The notes under the pieces: model-generated | Databases searched by the model: none | Told to the model about the DNA's origin: nothing | What the model saw: the letters and a program-made list of their open reading frames with translations, nothing else | Position numbers and translations under genes: made by a program | Origin: Microbispora corallina | GTDB lineage: Bacteria > Actinomycetota > Actinomycetes > Streptosporangiales > Streptosporangiaceae | Direction of reading: 5' to 3' | Assembly: GCF_016863035.1 (NCBI RefSeq) | Contig: NZ_BOOC01000057.1 | Span: forward strand, 1-40,575 | DNA length: 40,575 nucleotides | Shown: positions 23,881-31,379 of the stretch, piece after piece | Numbering within the stretch: position 1 is the first letter of the stretch | Layout of the letters: each line of letters begins with the position of its first letter

Positions 23881-24483
23881 ATGCTCCCCAATGGTTCCCT
23901 TGACCCGCAAGCACTGAGCCAGCTTTGGGAGCGGCAGTGGCCCGAGTGCCCCCCCGTCGGGCACTGGCTGCGCGGTCACCATCCGGACCGCTGGATCAGA
24001 TTTCACAGCCTCCCGGAGTCCAAGCGCTACCCGGATAGCGAGGCGGAGTACGCCATCCTGCTCGACCGCCACTACACGGTGCTGGCTGAGCTCGATCCGA
24101 GCCCAGACCTCCTGGTCATCACGGCCGACTGGACGGACACTCCAACACCCACGCCCCGGAAATGGCCCAGGCGGTCAGAGGTCGCACCGGCAGCACAGCA
24201 CTGGCAGACCCTCGTCGAAGAGCCAGGGGACGACCCCGACTTCCGCATCTACACGCAGCTCTACGCCGAGACACGACCATGGCGCCCCAGCATCATCGAT
24301 GCCGTATTGCGAGCGGTTGCAGACGACGAAATCTACAGCGTGATCCTTAGCTCTCCCGACCTCCGGTGGCTGTATCACCCGTACGACGGCGGCGCCGATG
24401 TCATCTTGCCCACACGCGCCGAACGCGATGCTCTCAAGATTCGACACCGAGCCTGGCTGTCCACGCACTCATCAGGTCTTTAG
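23881..24483 (+). CDS. DUF3885-like protein
   Basis: A 200-residue acidic, Trp-rich soluble protein. The diagnostic segments are WPECPPVGHWLRG, DRWIRFHSLPESKRYPDSEA, YAILLDRHYTVLAEL and, near the end, LRWLYHPYDGGADVILPTRA followed by HRAWLSTHSSGL. This matches the DUF3885 family, which has no assigned function. It is divergent from the DUF5958-like gene and ends 8 bp before the right inner repeat. Occurrence with a SUKH gene in a repeat-bounded cassette suggests an immunity or defence-related role, which remains inference. Confidence 0.82.
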   Translation: MLPNGSLDPQALSQLWERQWPECPPVGHWLRGHHPDRWIRFHSLPESKRYPDSEAEYAILLDRHYTVLAELDPSPDLLVITADWTDTPTPTPRKWPRRSEVAPAAQHWQTLVEEPGDDPDFRIYTQLYAETRPWRPSIIDAVLRAVADDEIYSVILSSPDLRWLYHPYDGGADVILPTRAERDALKIRHRAWLSTHSSGL

Positions 24484-24490
24484 GGACATA

Positions 24491-24783
24491 TGTATCGCGG
24501 ACAACTGATGCCAGCGCTGCTTGACCGCGGTCAAGCAGCGCCACCCGGGCCGGACACAAATGATCGTGGTCCCCGAGAGGCCGAAAGGGCCGACCCGATG
24601 CTTCGGATCAGCCCTCTGAACTGCGTCGGGACGGCGGGATTTGAACCCACGACCCCTTGACCCCCAGGACGTCGGGGTAGGCGTTCTTGCACGTCAACGG
24701 CTTTCAGAGGGGTGAGAATGTGGTTCGCGTGCATGCCAGTTGTTCGGCTGCGTGCATACCGTGTGGTCCCCAAATGGTCCCCA
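24491..24783. repeat. Inner 293-bp direct repeat, right copy, with 3' part of a tRNA-Pro-like gene
   Basis: Same layout as 22,243-22,535: TGTATCGCGGACAAC at the left end, hairpin, GGCCGAAAGGGCC word, tRNA T-arm and acceptor strand (24,627-24,657, minus sense), then ATGGTCCCCA at the right end. Here the terminal word occurs twice in tandem (TGGTCCCCAAATGGTCCCCA at 24,764-24,783). The copies differ at scattered positions, so the duplication is not recent. From 24,784 to 25,023 I see no gene. Confidence 0.75.
24514..24541. repeat. 13-bp perfect hairpin inside the right inner repeat
   Basis: GCGCTGCTTGACC and GGTCAAGCAGCGC pair perfectly around a 2-nt spacer. The fourth pair is C-G, against T-A in the left copy, a compensatory difference. 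Confidence 0.8.
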
Positions 24784-25023
24784 GCGAATCCGAGCAGATT
24801 TGCTACGAGTGGGAACGTCAGATGTTGAAGCGGAACTCTGACCGCCGCTCAGGCGACCTGCGCCGTCAAGCTCGCTGTGCTGGTCGGGCCGTCTTCTGGC
24901 CTCACGTCGGTAGTCCACCGTTGCCGACGTTTCACGATGTCTTGTGCCCCGTACGTGCCCTAGGAGCAGGGCCGCCCGCTCATCCTGCCTGTGCGGATCT
25001 GGGGCGTTGGATAGCGTGCGGCA

Positions 25024-25437
25024 ATGACTTTCCGACTGGCGGCGTATCCAGGCGGCAGGGTCGAGCACGGGGAGGATCCATTCGAGGCCGTCATCCGAGA
25101 GGTAGCTGAGGAGACGGGCTGTGACGGGGTGGTTGAACGCTTGCTGGGTGTGGACTCAAGGGTGATCCCTGCGGCCGACCGCCTGCCCGCTCTGCCTGGT
25201 CTGCCTGGTCTGCCTGAACACCAGAATGTCGGGATCTTCTACCAGGTTCGCATCACCGGCGGCCGCCTCCGGCCTGAGCCGAACGGCGAAACCGCTGAGT
25301 CGGTCTGGACTGCGATTCCCGACGTTGCAGGCCTTCGCCGATCATCGTTGGTCGATGTCGGCCTGGCTCTTGTGCAGGCCCTTCCGGCAACTGGCCATGT
25401 CAACCCCGTCCCGGTCGGCGGCCTGATCCAGCATTGA
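25024..25437 (+). CDS. NUDIX hydrolase, N-terminally truncated
   Basis: The NUDIX box is present almost at the start: PGGRVEHGEDPFEAVIREVA followed by EETGCDG, with the metal-binding REVAEE in place. The remainder (NVGIFYQVRITGGRLRPEPN, GETAESVWTAIPDVAGL, SSLVDVGLALVQAL) is a normal C-terminal half. About 20-30 residues of N-terminal strands expected before the box are replaced by MTFRLAAY, which looks like chance coding from a new start. A short in-frame DNA repeat encodes LPGLPGL near residue 60. The gene is either a truncated remnant or a minimal variant. It lies inside the outer repeat pair, outside the inner one. Confidence 0.7.
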   Translation: MTFRLAAYPGGRVEHGEDPFEAVIREVAEETGCDGVVERLLGVDSRVIPAADRLPALPGLPGLPEHQNVGIFYQVRITGGRLRPEPNGETAESVWTAIPDVAGLRRSSLVDVGLALVQALPATGHVNPVPVGGLIQH

Positions 25438-25494
25438 GTAATGGACAAGATTTTCCCGCTCGGCCCGGAGCTGTAGTCACCCAGATAGACACTC

Positions 25495-25587
25495 ACGCCC
25501 CGTCCATAAGATCATGGGCGGGGCGTTTGGGCTGTTCAGGCGCTGTGGTCAGGGGCAGGGTCGAACTGCCGACCTTCCGCTTTTCAG
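25495..25587 (-). repeat. Outer direct repeat, right copy: tRNA-Phe-like 3' half plus hairpin
   Basis: Shares long identical stretches with 21,855-21,945, including GGGGCGTTTGGGCTGTTCA and TGGTCAGGGGCAGGGTCGA. On the minus strand it has the CTGAAAA anticodon loop, T-loop TTCGACC and acceptor CCTGACC-A, followed by the hairpin CGCCCC...GGGGCG. There is no encoded CCA here, and the tRNA 5' half is absent. From 25,588 to 25,821 I see no gene, only a short open stretch without family signature. Confidence 0.7.
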
Positions 25588-25821
25588 TGCATGGATCATG
25601 AGCGACTGAGCTGGTGTTTGTACTGGTGGGGGGCTATTGGAGGTGTGCATGGGAGTGCTTGGACGGATGCGTTAGGGCACTGTGGGTGTCACTCAGTTGG
25701 ACACACAGACCAGGGGCCCCGCGACACTCCAGATCGCGGACAGCTCCACCCGTGTCATCGTCGCGGTGGAGATCCCGCTACGAATTCCGATAACCCGAGG
25801 ACGGCCGGAGGTCCGCGAAGG

Positions 25822-27474
25822 CTACGGATGCCTGTCTGTCAGGGGAAGCCGGAGGACGAACCGGGCACCACGCGGTGAGTCTTCGATCGTGAGGGTCCCG
25901 TTGTGGGCGTGGGCGATGTCGCGCGAGATGGCCAGGCCGAGCCCGCTGCCTCCCGGCTCCCTGCGCCGGCCCTCGTCCAGTCGGACGAAGCGCTCAAATA
26001 CGCGCTCTCGGTCCTGCGGCGCGATTCCAGCACCGTCGTCGCACACGGTGATGGCGGCCGAGCCCTCCACTCGTCCCACGGTGACCTCGACCCTTTTGTC
26101 CGCGTGCCGCCGGGCGTTGACCAGGAGGTTGTCGATGACCCGGATCAGCTGGATCCGGTTGCCCAGAACGTTCACATCCCGGCCCGCGTCGACGTGGACC
26201 GGCACGCCACCCGCCATGGCCGCCACCTCCTTCGCCACCAGCGCACCGACGTCGATCGGCTCGTACGCGGCCGGCCCTCCGGCACGGAGCCGAGCCAGCA
26301 CCAACAGGTCGTCGACGATCGTCTCCAGCCGCTCGGTGACCGCCAGCGCCTCCCTGATGGTCTCGTGCGGGTCGACGTCGGCGGGGTAGAGCATCGCCTC
26401 CTCGAGCCGGGCGCGGAGACCGGCAAGCGGCGTTCTGAGCTCGTGAGAGGTGGAGGAGGCGAACCGACGTTGCTCCTTGAACATGTCCGCGTTGTCCACG
26501 GCGAGCCCGGCCCGGCTGGCGATGTCGCCGACAAGGGATAGATCGGCCGAGTCGTACACCGGGGAGGTCTCGTACCGGGCCAGGATGAGCGCACCCAGCA
26601 CCCGGCGCGGCGTACGCAGCGGCGCGATGATGACCGAATGGGCACCCAACTCGTCGTACGGCCGCCGCCGCTGGACGTTGTACTCCTCCGGGTCAATTCG
26701 CTCGGCCAGATCCTTAGGGCCGAACAGCACCGCGGGGCCGCCGCGCAGCACTCGCGCCATCGGCGCCTGGGAGGTCTCCGGAAACGCCGGAAGCGGCCCC
26801 TCCCACTGCTTGTACTCGATACCGCTCTGGCCCTGCTTGACCACGACCGCCACCCTGTCCACCCCGTCGCCGTTGGGGCTGAGCAGGTCGATCATCGCCC
26901 AGTCGGCCAGCCGGGGCACCAGCAGATGAGACAGCCGCCGGAGCGCCTCATCCACCTTCAGGGTGGAGGCCAGCACGGTGCTGGTCTCGGCCATCAGCGA
27001 CAACCGGTCGGTCAGCTTCTTCAGTGCCGCCAGGGCGGCCGCCTGCTTGTGTTCCACGGCCTTGTGCCGGCTCAGGTCGTAGAACAGGACCACTGAGCCC
27101 ATGTCCTTCCCCCCGCCCAACGGGAGCGGGGCAACCATCACGCCCAAGGGGACCATGCCTCCGGATCCGCGGGTAGACCACAACTCGTCGCTGCGGACGT
27201 ACACCCCCTCGGAAAACGCGGCCAGAATCTGGCAGTCCTCCCGGGGGACCGGGCTTCCGTCGGCGTTGCGGTGCAGCAGGTCGTGGGCGTCGGCTCCGAG
27301 CATCTGCCGTGCGGGACGATCGAGCAGCCTCTCGGCATACGGATTGACCAGGAGGATCTTCCCCGTATGGTCGACCACGTACAGACCCACGCGCAAACCG
27401 TGGAACAGGGCTCTGACGAGTTCCGCGCTGAACCCATACCCCGCCCAATCCTCCAGGTCGTCGCTGGCTGTCAT
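25822..27474 (-). CDS. PAS-GAF sensor histidine kinase
   Basis: A 550-residue soluble kinase. A PAS domain (about 15-140: GLRVGLYVVDHTGKILLVNP, YAERLLDRPARQMLGADAHD) is followed by a short coiled linker, a GAF domain (about 165-330) and the transmitter. His344 in the H-box STSHELRTPL is the phosphorylation site. The N-box IDNLLVNARRHA, G1 CDDGAGI and G2 GGSGLGLAISRDIAH are intact. No membrane segment is seen, so it senses a cytosolic signal such as redox state or a small ligand. No response regulator is adjacent, so it is an orphan kinase in this window. The ATG follows GGGGGAG. Confidence 0.93.
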   Translation of the reverse strand: MTASDDLEDWAGYGFSAELVRALFHGLRVGLYVVDHTGKILLVNPYAERLLDRPARQMLGADAHDLLHRNADGSPVPREDCQILAAFSEGVYVRSDELWSTRGSGGMVPLGVMVAPLPLGGGKDMGSVVLFYDLSRHKAVEHKQAAALAALKKLTDRLSLMAETSTVLASTLKVDEALRRLSHLLVPRLADWAMIDLLSPNGDGVDRVAVVVKQGQSGIEYKQWEGPLPAFPETSQAPMARVLRGGPAVLFGPKDLAERIDPEEYNVQRRRPYDELGAHSVIIAPLRTPRRVLGALILARYETSPVYDSADLSLVGDIASRAGLAVDNADMFKEQRRFASSTSHELRTPLAGLRARLEEAMLYPADVDPHETIREALAVTERLETIVDDLLVLARLRAGGPAAYEPIDVGALVAKEVAAMAGGVPVHVDAGRDVNVLGNRIQLIRVIDNLLVNARRHADKRVEVTVGRVEGSAAITVCDDGAGIAPQDRERVFERFVRLDEGRRREPGGSGLGLAISRDIAHAHNGTLTIEDSPRGARFVLRLPLTDRHP

Positions 27475-27579
27475 GGCGGCTCCCCCTTACCCACCACCTG
27501 CCCAACCCGCCCGAACGGCGAACGATCCCTTAAGGGTATGTATCTCGAAAGAGACTGCTGTGTGCGCTGGGGAGATCCT

Positions 27580-28016
27580 TCATAGATCGTTTGCGACCCA
27601 CGAGGAGCTACACACTGCTCTGGCACCAGTGGTGAGCGGCTCGGGACCTCCCGCGCCGGGCAGGTGCCGCACGGCGGCCGCCGTCGTGGCGGCGGGACGT
27701 ATCCGGGGGACGGCCGCCGATTCCATGAGCAGCAGCGGCTGTCCCGTCCGTCCGTCGAACAGCGTGATGACGCCGACGATGCTCTCTAGGCCCAGTGTCG
27801 CCGGCCGGTCGTAGAAACAGGCACCGATCTTGACTGCGACGGCGTCGTCCGCGCCGCTCGCCTTGATGTGGAACTCGCCGGTACCGCTGTCCAGATGTGC
27901 CAGCCGGCTGGGCAGCGTACCGCCGGTGGCGTGGGCGACGAAGGCGTCCTTTATGAGGCCGACGTACTCGGCGGGGGGAACAGCCGTTCGACCTCGGTGC
28001 GCGTCAGCACGAGCAT
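27580..28016 (-). pseudogene. Ornithine cyclodeaminase/mu-crystallin family relic
   Basis: From ATG 28,014-28,016 the minus strand reads MLVLTRTEVERLFP. After a frame change at the C-run 27,973-27,978 it continues AEYVGLIKDAFVAHATGGTL, PSRLAHLDSGTGEFHIKASG, AVAVKIGACFYDRPATLGLE and SIVGVITLFDGRTGQPLLLM followed by ESAAVPRIRPAATTAAAVRH. That is the N-terminal half of an ornithine cyclodeaminase-family protein. One C more in the run would restore the frame. The NAD-binding second half (about 160 residues) is missing, and the frame ends at 27,580. It is certainly non-functional. Confidence 0.75.
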
Positions 28017-28233
28017 GATCGCAACACTACAGTCCCGGTGTTGGCTTCCGGGTTCAGATGCAACTGCTAGTACACCGCCGCGGTCGACTCTCACCAGCAA
28101 AGCCATGCCACCTTGTGCGATCACTGCTTCTCCGGATAGATGACGGGGGGTGGACGTCGCGTCACTGCGACGACTGGATGACCGGCATGGCTACGGCGTC
28201 AGGGTCTGAGAGATCTTTGACGACCGCGACTAT

Positions 28234-28254
28234 ATAGTTGGAATGTACAACTAT
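28234..28254. promoter_or_regulatory. Perfect palindromic operator upstream of an HxlR gene
   Basis: ATAGTTG and CAACTAT, separated by 7 bp, form a perfect inverted repeat 40 bp before the HxlR start. Autoregulation by the HxlR protein is the natural reading. TAGACT at 28,282-28,287, 6 nt before the ATG, is the likely -10 of a leaderless transcript. Confidence 0.7.
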
Positions 28255-28293
28255 CGAGGTGTGATTCCTTACCGCCACTGCTAGACTCGAAGT

Positions 28294-28968
28294 ATGGTGG
28301 GCAAGCGGAAGTACGACGACGGATGCGCGGTGGCACACGCCCTCGACGTGGTCGGGGAACGATGGATGCTGCTCGTCGCACGCGAACTGCTCTTCGGTCC
28401 CAAACGCTTCACCGACCTCCGTGACGGCATGCCGGGCGTCAGCGCGGACGTGCTGACACAGCGGCTGCGCGACATGACCGCCTCCGGCATCGTGCAGCGG
28501 CGCAAGCTCCCCGCCCCAGCAAGTTCGTGGGTGTATGAGTTGACCGAGTGGGGCATGGAGCTCGAGCCGATCGTTATCCAACTCGGCCGCTGGGCCAGCC
28601 GCTCGCCAGCGCTGCCGCATGATGGCGAGATCGGGATCGATTCCCTGGTCGTGTCCCTGCGGGCGCTGTTCGACCCGCGGGCCGCCACAGGACTGGACGT
28701 CACCATCGCCCTCAAGCTCGGCGAGCAGCAGTTCCGGATCAAGGTCTCCGACGGCCGGCTCGATCTCGCCCGCGGAGCGGCTGACCACGCGGACGTGACG
28801 ATGGATACCGATTCCCGCACCTTGGCCGCAGTGCTGCACGGCGGCCGCCCCCTCACCGACGCGCTTGCAAGCGGCAGCCTCGTAGTCGACGGCCCACTGC
28901 CCTTGGTCGAGCGGTTCCTCGGACTGTTCCCCCTCCCCGAACCGGCCCCCCTAGCCGCTCACCATTAA
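28294..28968 (+). CDS. HxlR-family regulator with SCP2-like C-terminal domain (paralogue 2)
   Basis: 224 residues. The winged helix (residues 5-105) reads YDDGCAVAHALDVVGERWML, LVARELLFGPKRFTDLRDGM, LTQRLRDMTASGIVQRRKLP and WVYELTEWGMELEPIVIQLG. The C-terminal domain carries FRIKVSDGRLDLARGAADHA and TMDTDSRTLAAVLHGGRPL, the same architecture as the genes at 3111 and 31,380. There is no ribosome binding site before ATG 28,294, but a -10-like TAGACT lies 6 nt upstream, so it is probably leaderless. The downstream genes are relics, so its original target may have been lost. Confidence 0.92.
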   Translation: MVGKRKYDDGCAVAHALDVVGERWMLLVARELLFGPKRFTDLRDGMPGVSADVLTQRLRDMTASGIVQRRKLPAPASSWVYELTEWGMELEPIVIQLGRWASRSPALPHDGEIGIDSLVVSLRALFDPRAATGLDVTIALKLGEQQFRIKVSDGRLDLARGAADHADVTMDTDSRTLAAVLHGGRPLTDALASGSLVVDGPLPLVERFLGLFPLPEPAPLAAHH

Positions 28969-29142
28969 GCGCGTCCTTCTCGCCGGAAAGCCCGGGTCCG
29001 GAGCCGGACCGCGCCCCGCACCCCGAGTCGTCGACGGGGCCCGTGCCGTGGCGGCTGACGACACCCTGGAGGCGCGCTCAACGGGCAGCCGACCTGTATC
29101 CCTGGTTCGACCTCGTCACGCCCGCGCTGAACATGCGCACAC

Positions 29143-29290
29143 CTGGCGGTCGCCCTCGGGCCGCTGAGCGGCGGAGCGATCAGGTAGGGCCTGAACGGTA
29201 GTGGGTCTTCTGGGTCAACGTGCCCGTCGGCGCGGTCGTGGTGGCGCTGGTCCCGCGGCGGATCGTGGAGAGCCGCGGCCCGAGTCCTCA
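29143..29290 (+). pseudogene. Relic of a DHA2-type MFS exporter
   Basis: LAVALGPLSGGAI (29,143-29,181) and, after a stop codon and frame change, WVFWVNVPVGAVVVALVPRR followed by IVESRGP (29,202-29,283). These correspond to the GGALGPLLGG and WRWVFxVNVPVG motifs of 14-TM drug exporters. Only about 45 residues can be recognised and the frame is interrupted. From 28,969 to 29,142 nothing else is convincing. Confidence 0.6.
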
Positions 29291-29533
29291 CCTGAGTACG
29301 TCCAGGCCCAGCATCTGGCGGACGCCTGGTGCGCGGTGTTCATGTGGCACAAGACCAGGGACGCTCCGCCTGCGATCACACACGACGTCTTCCGAGCGCT
29401 GCAGGATCCGCAGGCCACGGCCGCCCCTCAGAGCACCCATGACGAAATTGTGAGGCTACGCGACGAATACCGGTTCTTCCACTGGCACCTCGCGTTCCCC
29501 GACATCTTCACCGTCCCGGAGCTGGCCTCCTAG
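29286..29533 (+). pseudogene. Relic of an Eco57I/PglX-like DNA methylase
   Basis: About 80 open codons end at 29,533. They contain YVQAQHLADAWCAVFMWHKT, ITHDVFRALQDP and, close to the stop, YRFFHWHLAFPDIF. The last motif matches the FFHWxLEFPEVF segment that precedes the NPPY/NPPF catalytic motif in large type II/BREX-like adenine methylases of 1000 or more residues. Both the catalytic part and the N-terminus are gone. It indicates that a restriction-modification or phage-defence gene once lay here. Confidence 0.6.
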
Positions 29534-29876
29534 GCGAGTTGCTCGTCGATCCTGCGTAGCGTGCGCCGGGCCCGGTCGGCCCGGTACTGGTAGTAGATCA
29601 TCTGATCGCGTCGGGGCCGGCTTGCGCTAAAAGGCCAGGGCTGGATGAAGATGTACCCGTCGGGGAACGGGGGGTGGGGGTGCTCGCGCCGCCACTGCTT
29701 GACCCGGCGGTCAGCCGTTGCCGCGCCACCGCCTTGAGCGTCTCCAGTTCGGCGTCGTCGTGCGCTGGTCCGATGTGCTCGATCTGGCGTGACCCGCGGC
29801 GGGAGGAGTACACGATCTGCACCGCACGGGCGCCGGAGGCCGTTTTCACCGTCCGCACGTACGGAGACACGGCCAC
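29534..29876 (-). mobile_element. IS1634-type transposase relic with internal deletion
   Basis: From GTG 29,876 the minus strand gives YVRTVKTASGARAVQIVYSS, RRGSRQIEHIGPAHDDAELE and TLKAVARQRL, the N-terminus of IS1634-family transposases. The frame is then lost. Near 29,600-29,534 a mid-protein segment DQMIYYQYRADRARRTLRRI followed by DEQLA appears. Several hundred residues between the two, and everything after, are missing. No terminal inverted repeats were identified. Confidence 0.75.
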
Positions 29877-30081
29877 CAGCGTGGAGACGTGATCGGTTTA
29901 GTGCGCATTTTTCGTCATTCCCGGCGGGGGACCACGAGGTCAGCGCTCTGCACTCACCCGTGATCTCGAAACGTGAGCCAAGTCAGGGACCGGGCTCGGA
30001 CGGACACGGTGATCACCGACGTGATGCCGCGCCGGATCCGGGCGTCCCCACGGCCGGGCGACCCGCCCCGGCGACCGCGGT

Positions 30082-30726
30082 TCAGGCCGATGGCATGAGA
30101 CACCCGGCGACCGTGGCCAGGTGGTCCAGTGCGGCATCGACCTGGTCGAGTGGAATACCAGGCGTCGGAGGAATCCAGGTCCACGTCAGGATGGACGTAC
30201 TCGAGATCCGCCACGCCCGGGCGGGCCGGTCGAGCAGCGCCGGGGCCAGGTCACGCAGCGCCCTGGCCGCCCATGCGGCGTCGGCGGCGTGGACGTGGAA
30301 CCGCTCGTCTACGCGCGGATCGCCGGTCGTGACACCCGGGTAGGCGGCCGGGGCCGGCGTGCGCGGCGTCACCTGCAGGAGCGGCACCGGAGCCGGCAGG
30401 TCCAGCAGGGCGGCGATCCAGTGGCACGAGTTCTCGCGGCCACGGCGGCCGAAGCCGTCATCGAGGATCTCCTGTTCGCGCGTGTACGTGAAGACGACCG
30501 CGGACCGGTCGCGGAACCCGCCGTGCATCACGTCTGACAGCCGATGCCGGTGGCGGCCCAGCACCGGGTAAGGGAACGCATCAGTGGTCGGCTCGGGCAG
30601 GTGGAACGGCTCCCCGTGCAGCTGCTCGAGGAGCGCGCCTTCCTTTTCGCCCGAGAGGGCGAAGGTCCAGCCGCGCTCCGCCGCGAAGGCCCGCATCGCG
30701 TGGAATTTCCCGCGGAAACCATTCAT
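30082..30726 (-). CDS. Conserved hypothetical protein
   Basis: A 214-residue soluble protein with no recognised family. The N-terminal half has FAAERGWTFALSGEKEGALL and a PEPTTDAFPYPVLGRHRHRL segment. A beta-rich core follows (RDRSAVVFTYTREQE, NSCHWIAALLDLPAPVPLLQ, VTPRTPAPA), and the C-terminal half (FHVHAADAAWAARALRDLAP) resembles actinobacterial proteins of unknown function that carry one antiparallel sheet. There is no signal peptide or membrane helix. ATG 30,726 has GGAG 8 nt upstream. Continuous codon bias shows it is a real gene among relics. It lies behind the decayed NAT gene on the same strand. Confidence 0.8.
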   Translation of the reverse strand: MNGFRGKFHAMRAFAAERGWTFALSGEKEGALLEQLHGEPFHLPEPTTDAFPYPVLGRHRHRLSDVMHGGFRDRSAVVFTYTREQEILDDGFGRRGRENSCHWIAALLDLPAPVPLLQVTPRTPAPAAYPGVTTGDPRVDERFHVHAADAAWAARALRDLAPALLDRPARAWRISSTSILTWTWIPPTPGIPLDQVDAALDHLATVAGCLMPSA

Positions 30727-30808
30727 GAGGTCGCTCCATGAAGATCAACGGTGAACCGGCGAGGTCGGCCCTTCACGCGGAATGCTCGTCAGCCACACGA
30801 CCACCCGA

Positions 30809-31339
30809 TCAACTCCCGTGCGGCGGAAAGTGGGGGTCCTGGGAGACCTTGACCGACGGCCGACGCTGTCGGGACGCGGGCCGTCCCCATGCCGAGGTCG
30901 ACGAGCCAGCGGCCGTCGGGCGCCTCGGACGACGGCAGTCCGGAGACAGTGAGCACCAGATGATTGGCGCCGGCCCAGGCAGCGGAGGCCGCGATGTTCT
31001 GAATCCCGCCGACATGCCTGGTCACCTGGTAACCCAGGGCGCGGAGCAGCAGCGAGAACGCCCCCCGTTGAGGTGGAAGCAGTATCCGCCGCCACCCGCC
31101 ACGCGCCGCGCCGACTCGGCGGGGTCCACGGTGGTGGGCCGGTCGAGCCGGACCTCCAGGCACTCGCACGGCACCCGCTCGGCGTGTGCCCTGTGCAACA
31201 CCTCGAGAGCCTCGACTCTTGGCCTGTGCTGCGTGAGCTCACCGAGGTCGAGCCTGCCAAGGTAGCCGGCGACATCCACGTGGCCGGCCATGCCGCTGCC
31301 GGCAGATCCGTTCACGGCGCTTCGCATCTGGACAGTCAC
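30809..31339 (-). pseudogene. Arylamine N-acetyltransferase (NAT) pseudogene
   Basis: From GTG 31,339 (AAAGGA upstream) the reading VAGYLGRLDLGELTQHRPRV, LHRAHAERVPCECLEVRL and AGGGGYCFHLNGG matches the N-terminal half of NAT enzymes, including the catalytic Cys in GGYCF. The frame breaks in the C-run 31,061-31,066. The next frame continues AFSLLLRALGYQVTRHVGGI, QNIAASAAWAGANHLVLTVS and GRWLVDLGMG (catalytic His and Asp positions present). After that a second frame change leads to VKVSQDPHF and a stop at 30,809. The C-terminal third (about 100 residues) is missing. Two lesions plus truncation make this a true pseudogene. Confidence 0.85.
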
Positions 31340-31379
31340 CCGGTCCTTTCACCGCCCGCCGAGGTTCGCGGCAGCGCGG

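Noticed and set aside
23305..24483. A toxin partner for the SUKH gene in the cassette
   Set aside because: Neither the DUF5958-like nor the DUF3885-like protein shows a recognised nuclease, deaminase or secretion motif, so I do not call a toxin-immunity pair.
24627..24690. A functional tRNA-Pro gene on the minus strand
   Set aside because: The T-arm and acceptor strand are good, but no D-arm or matching 5' acceptor (CGGGACG) is found upstream in either repeat copy.
24531..24773. Small minus-strand protein containing GGQGVVGSNPAVPT
   Set aside because: This peptide is the translation of the tRNA T-arm and acceptor region, a common false ORF at attachment sites.
22243..24783. CRISPR-like or satellite array
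   Set aside because: Only two copies exist, 2.2 kb apart, with genes between them; there is no regular repeat-spacer structure.
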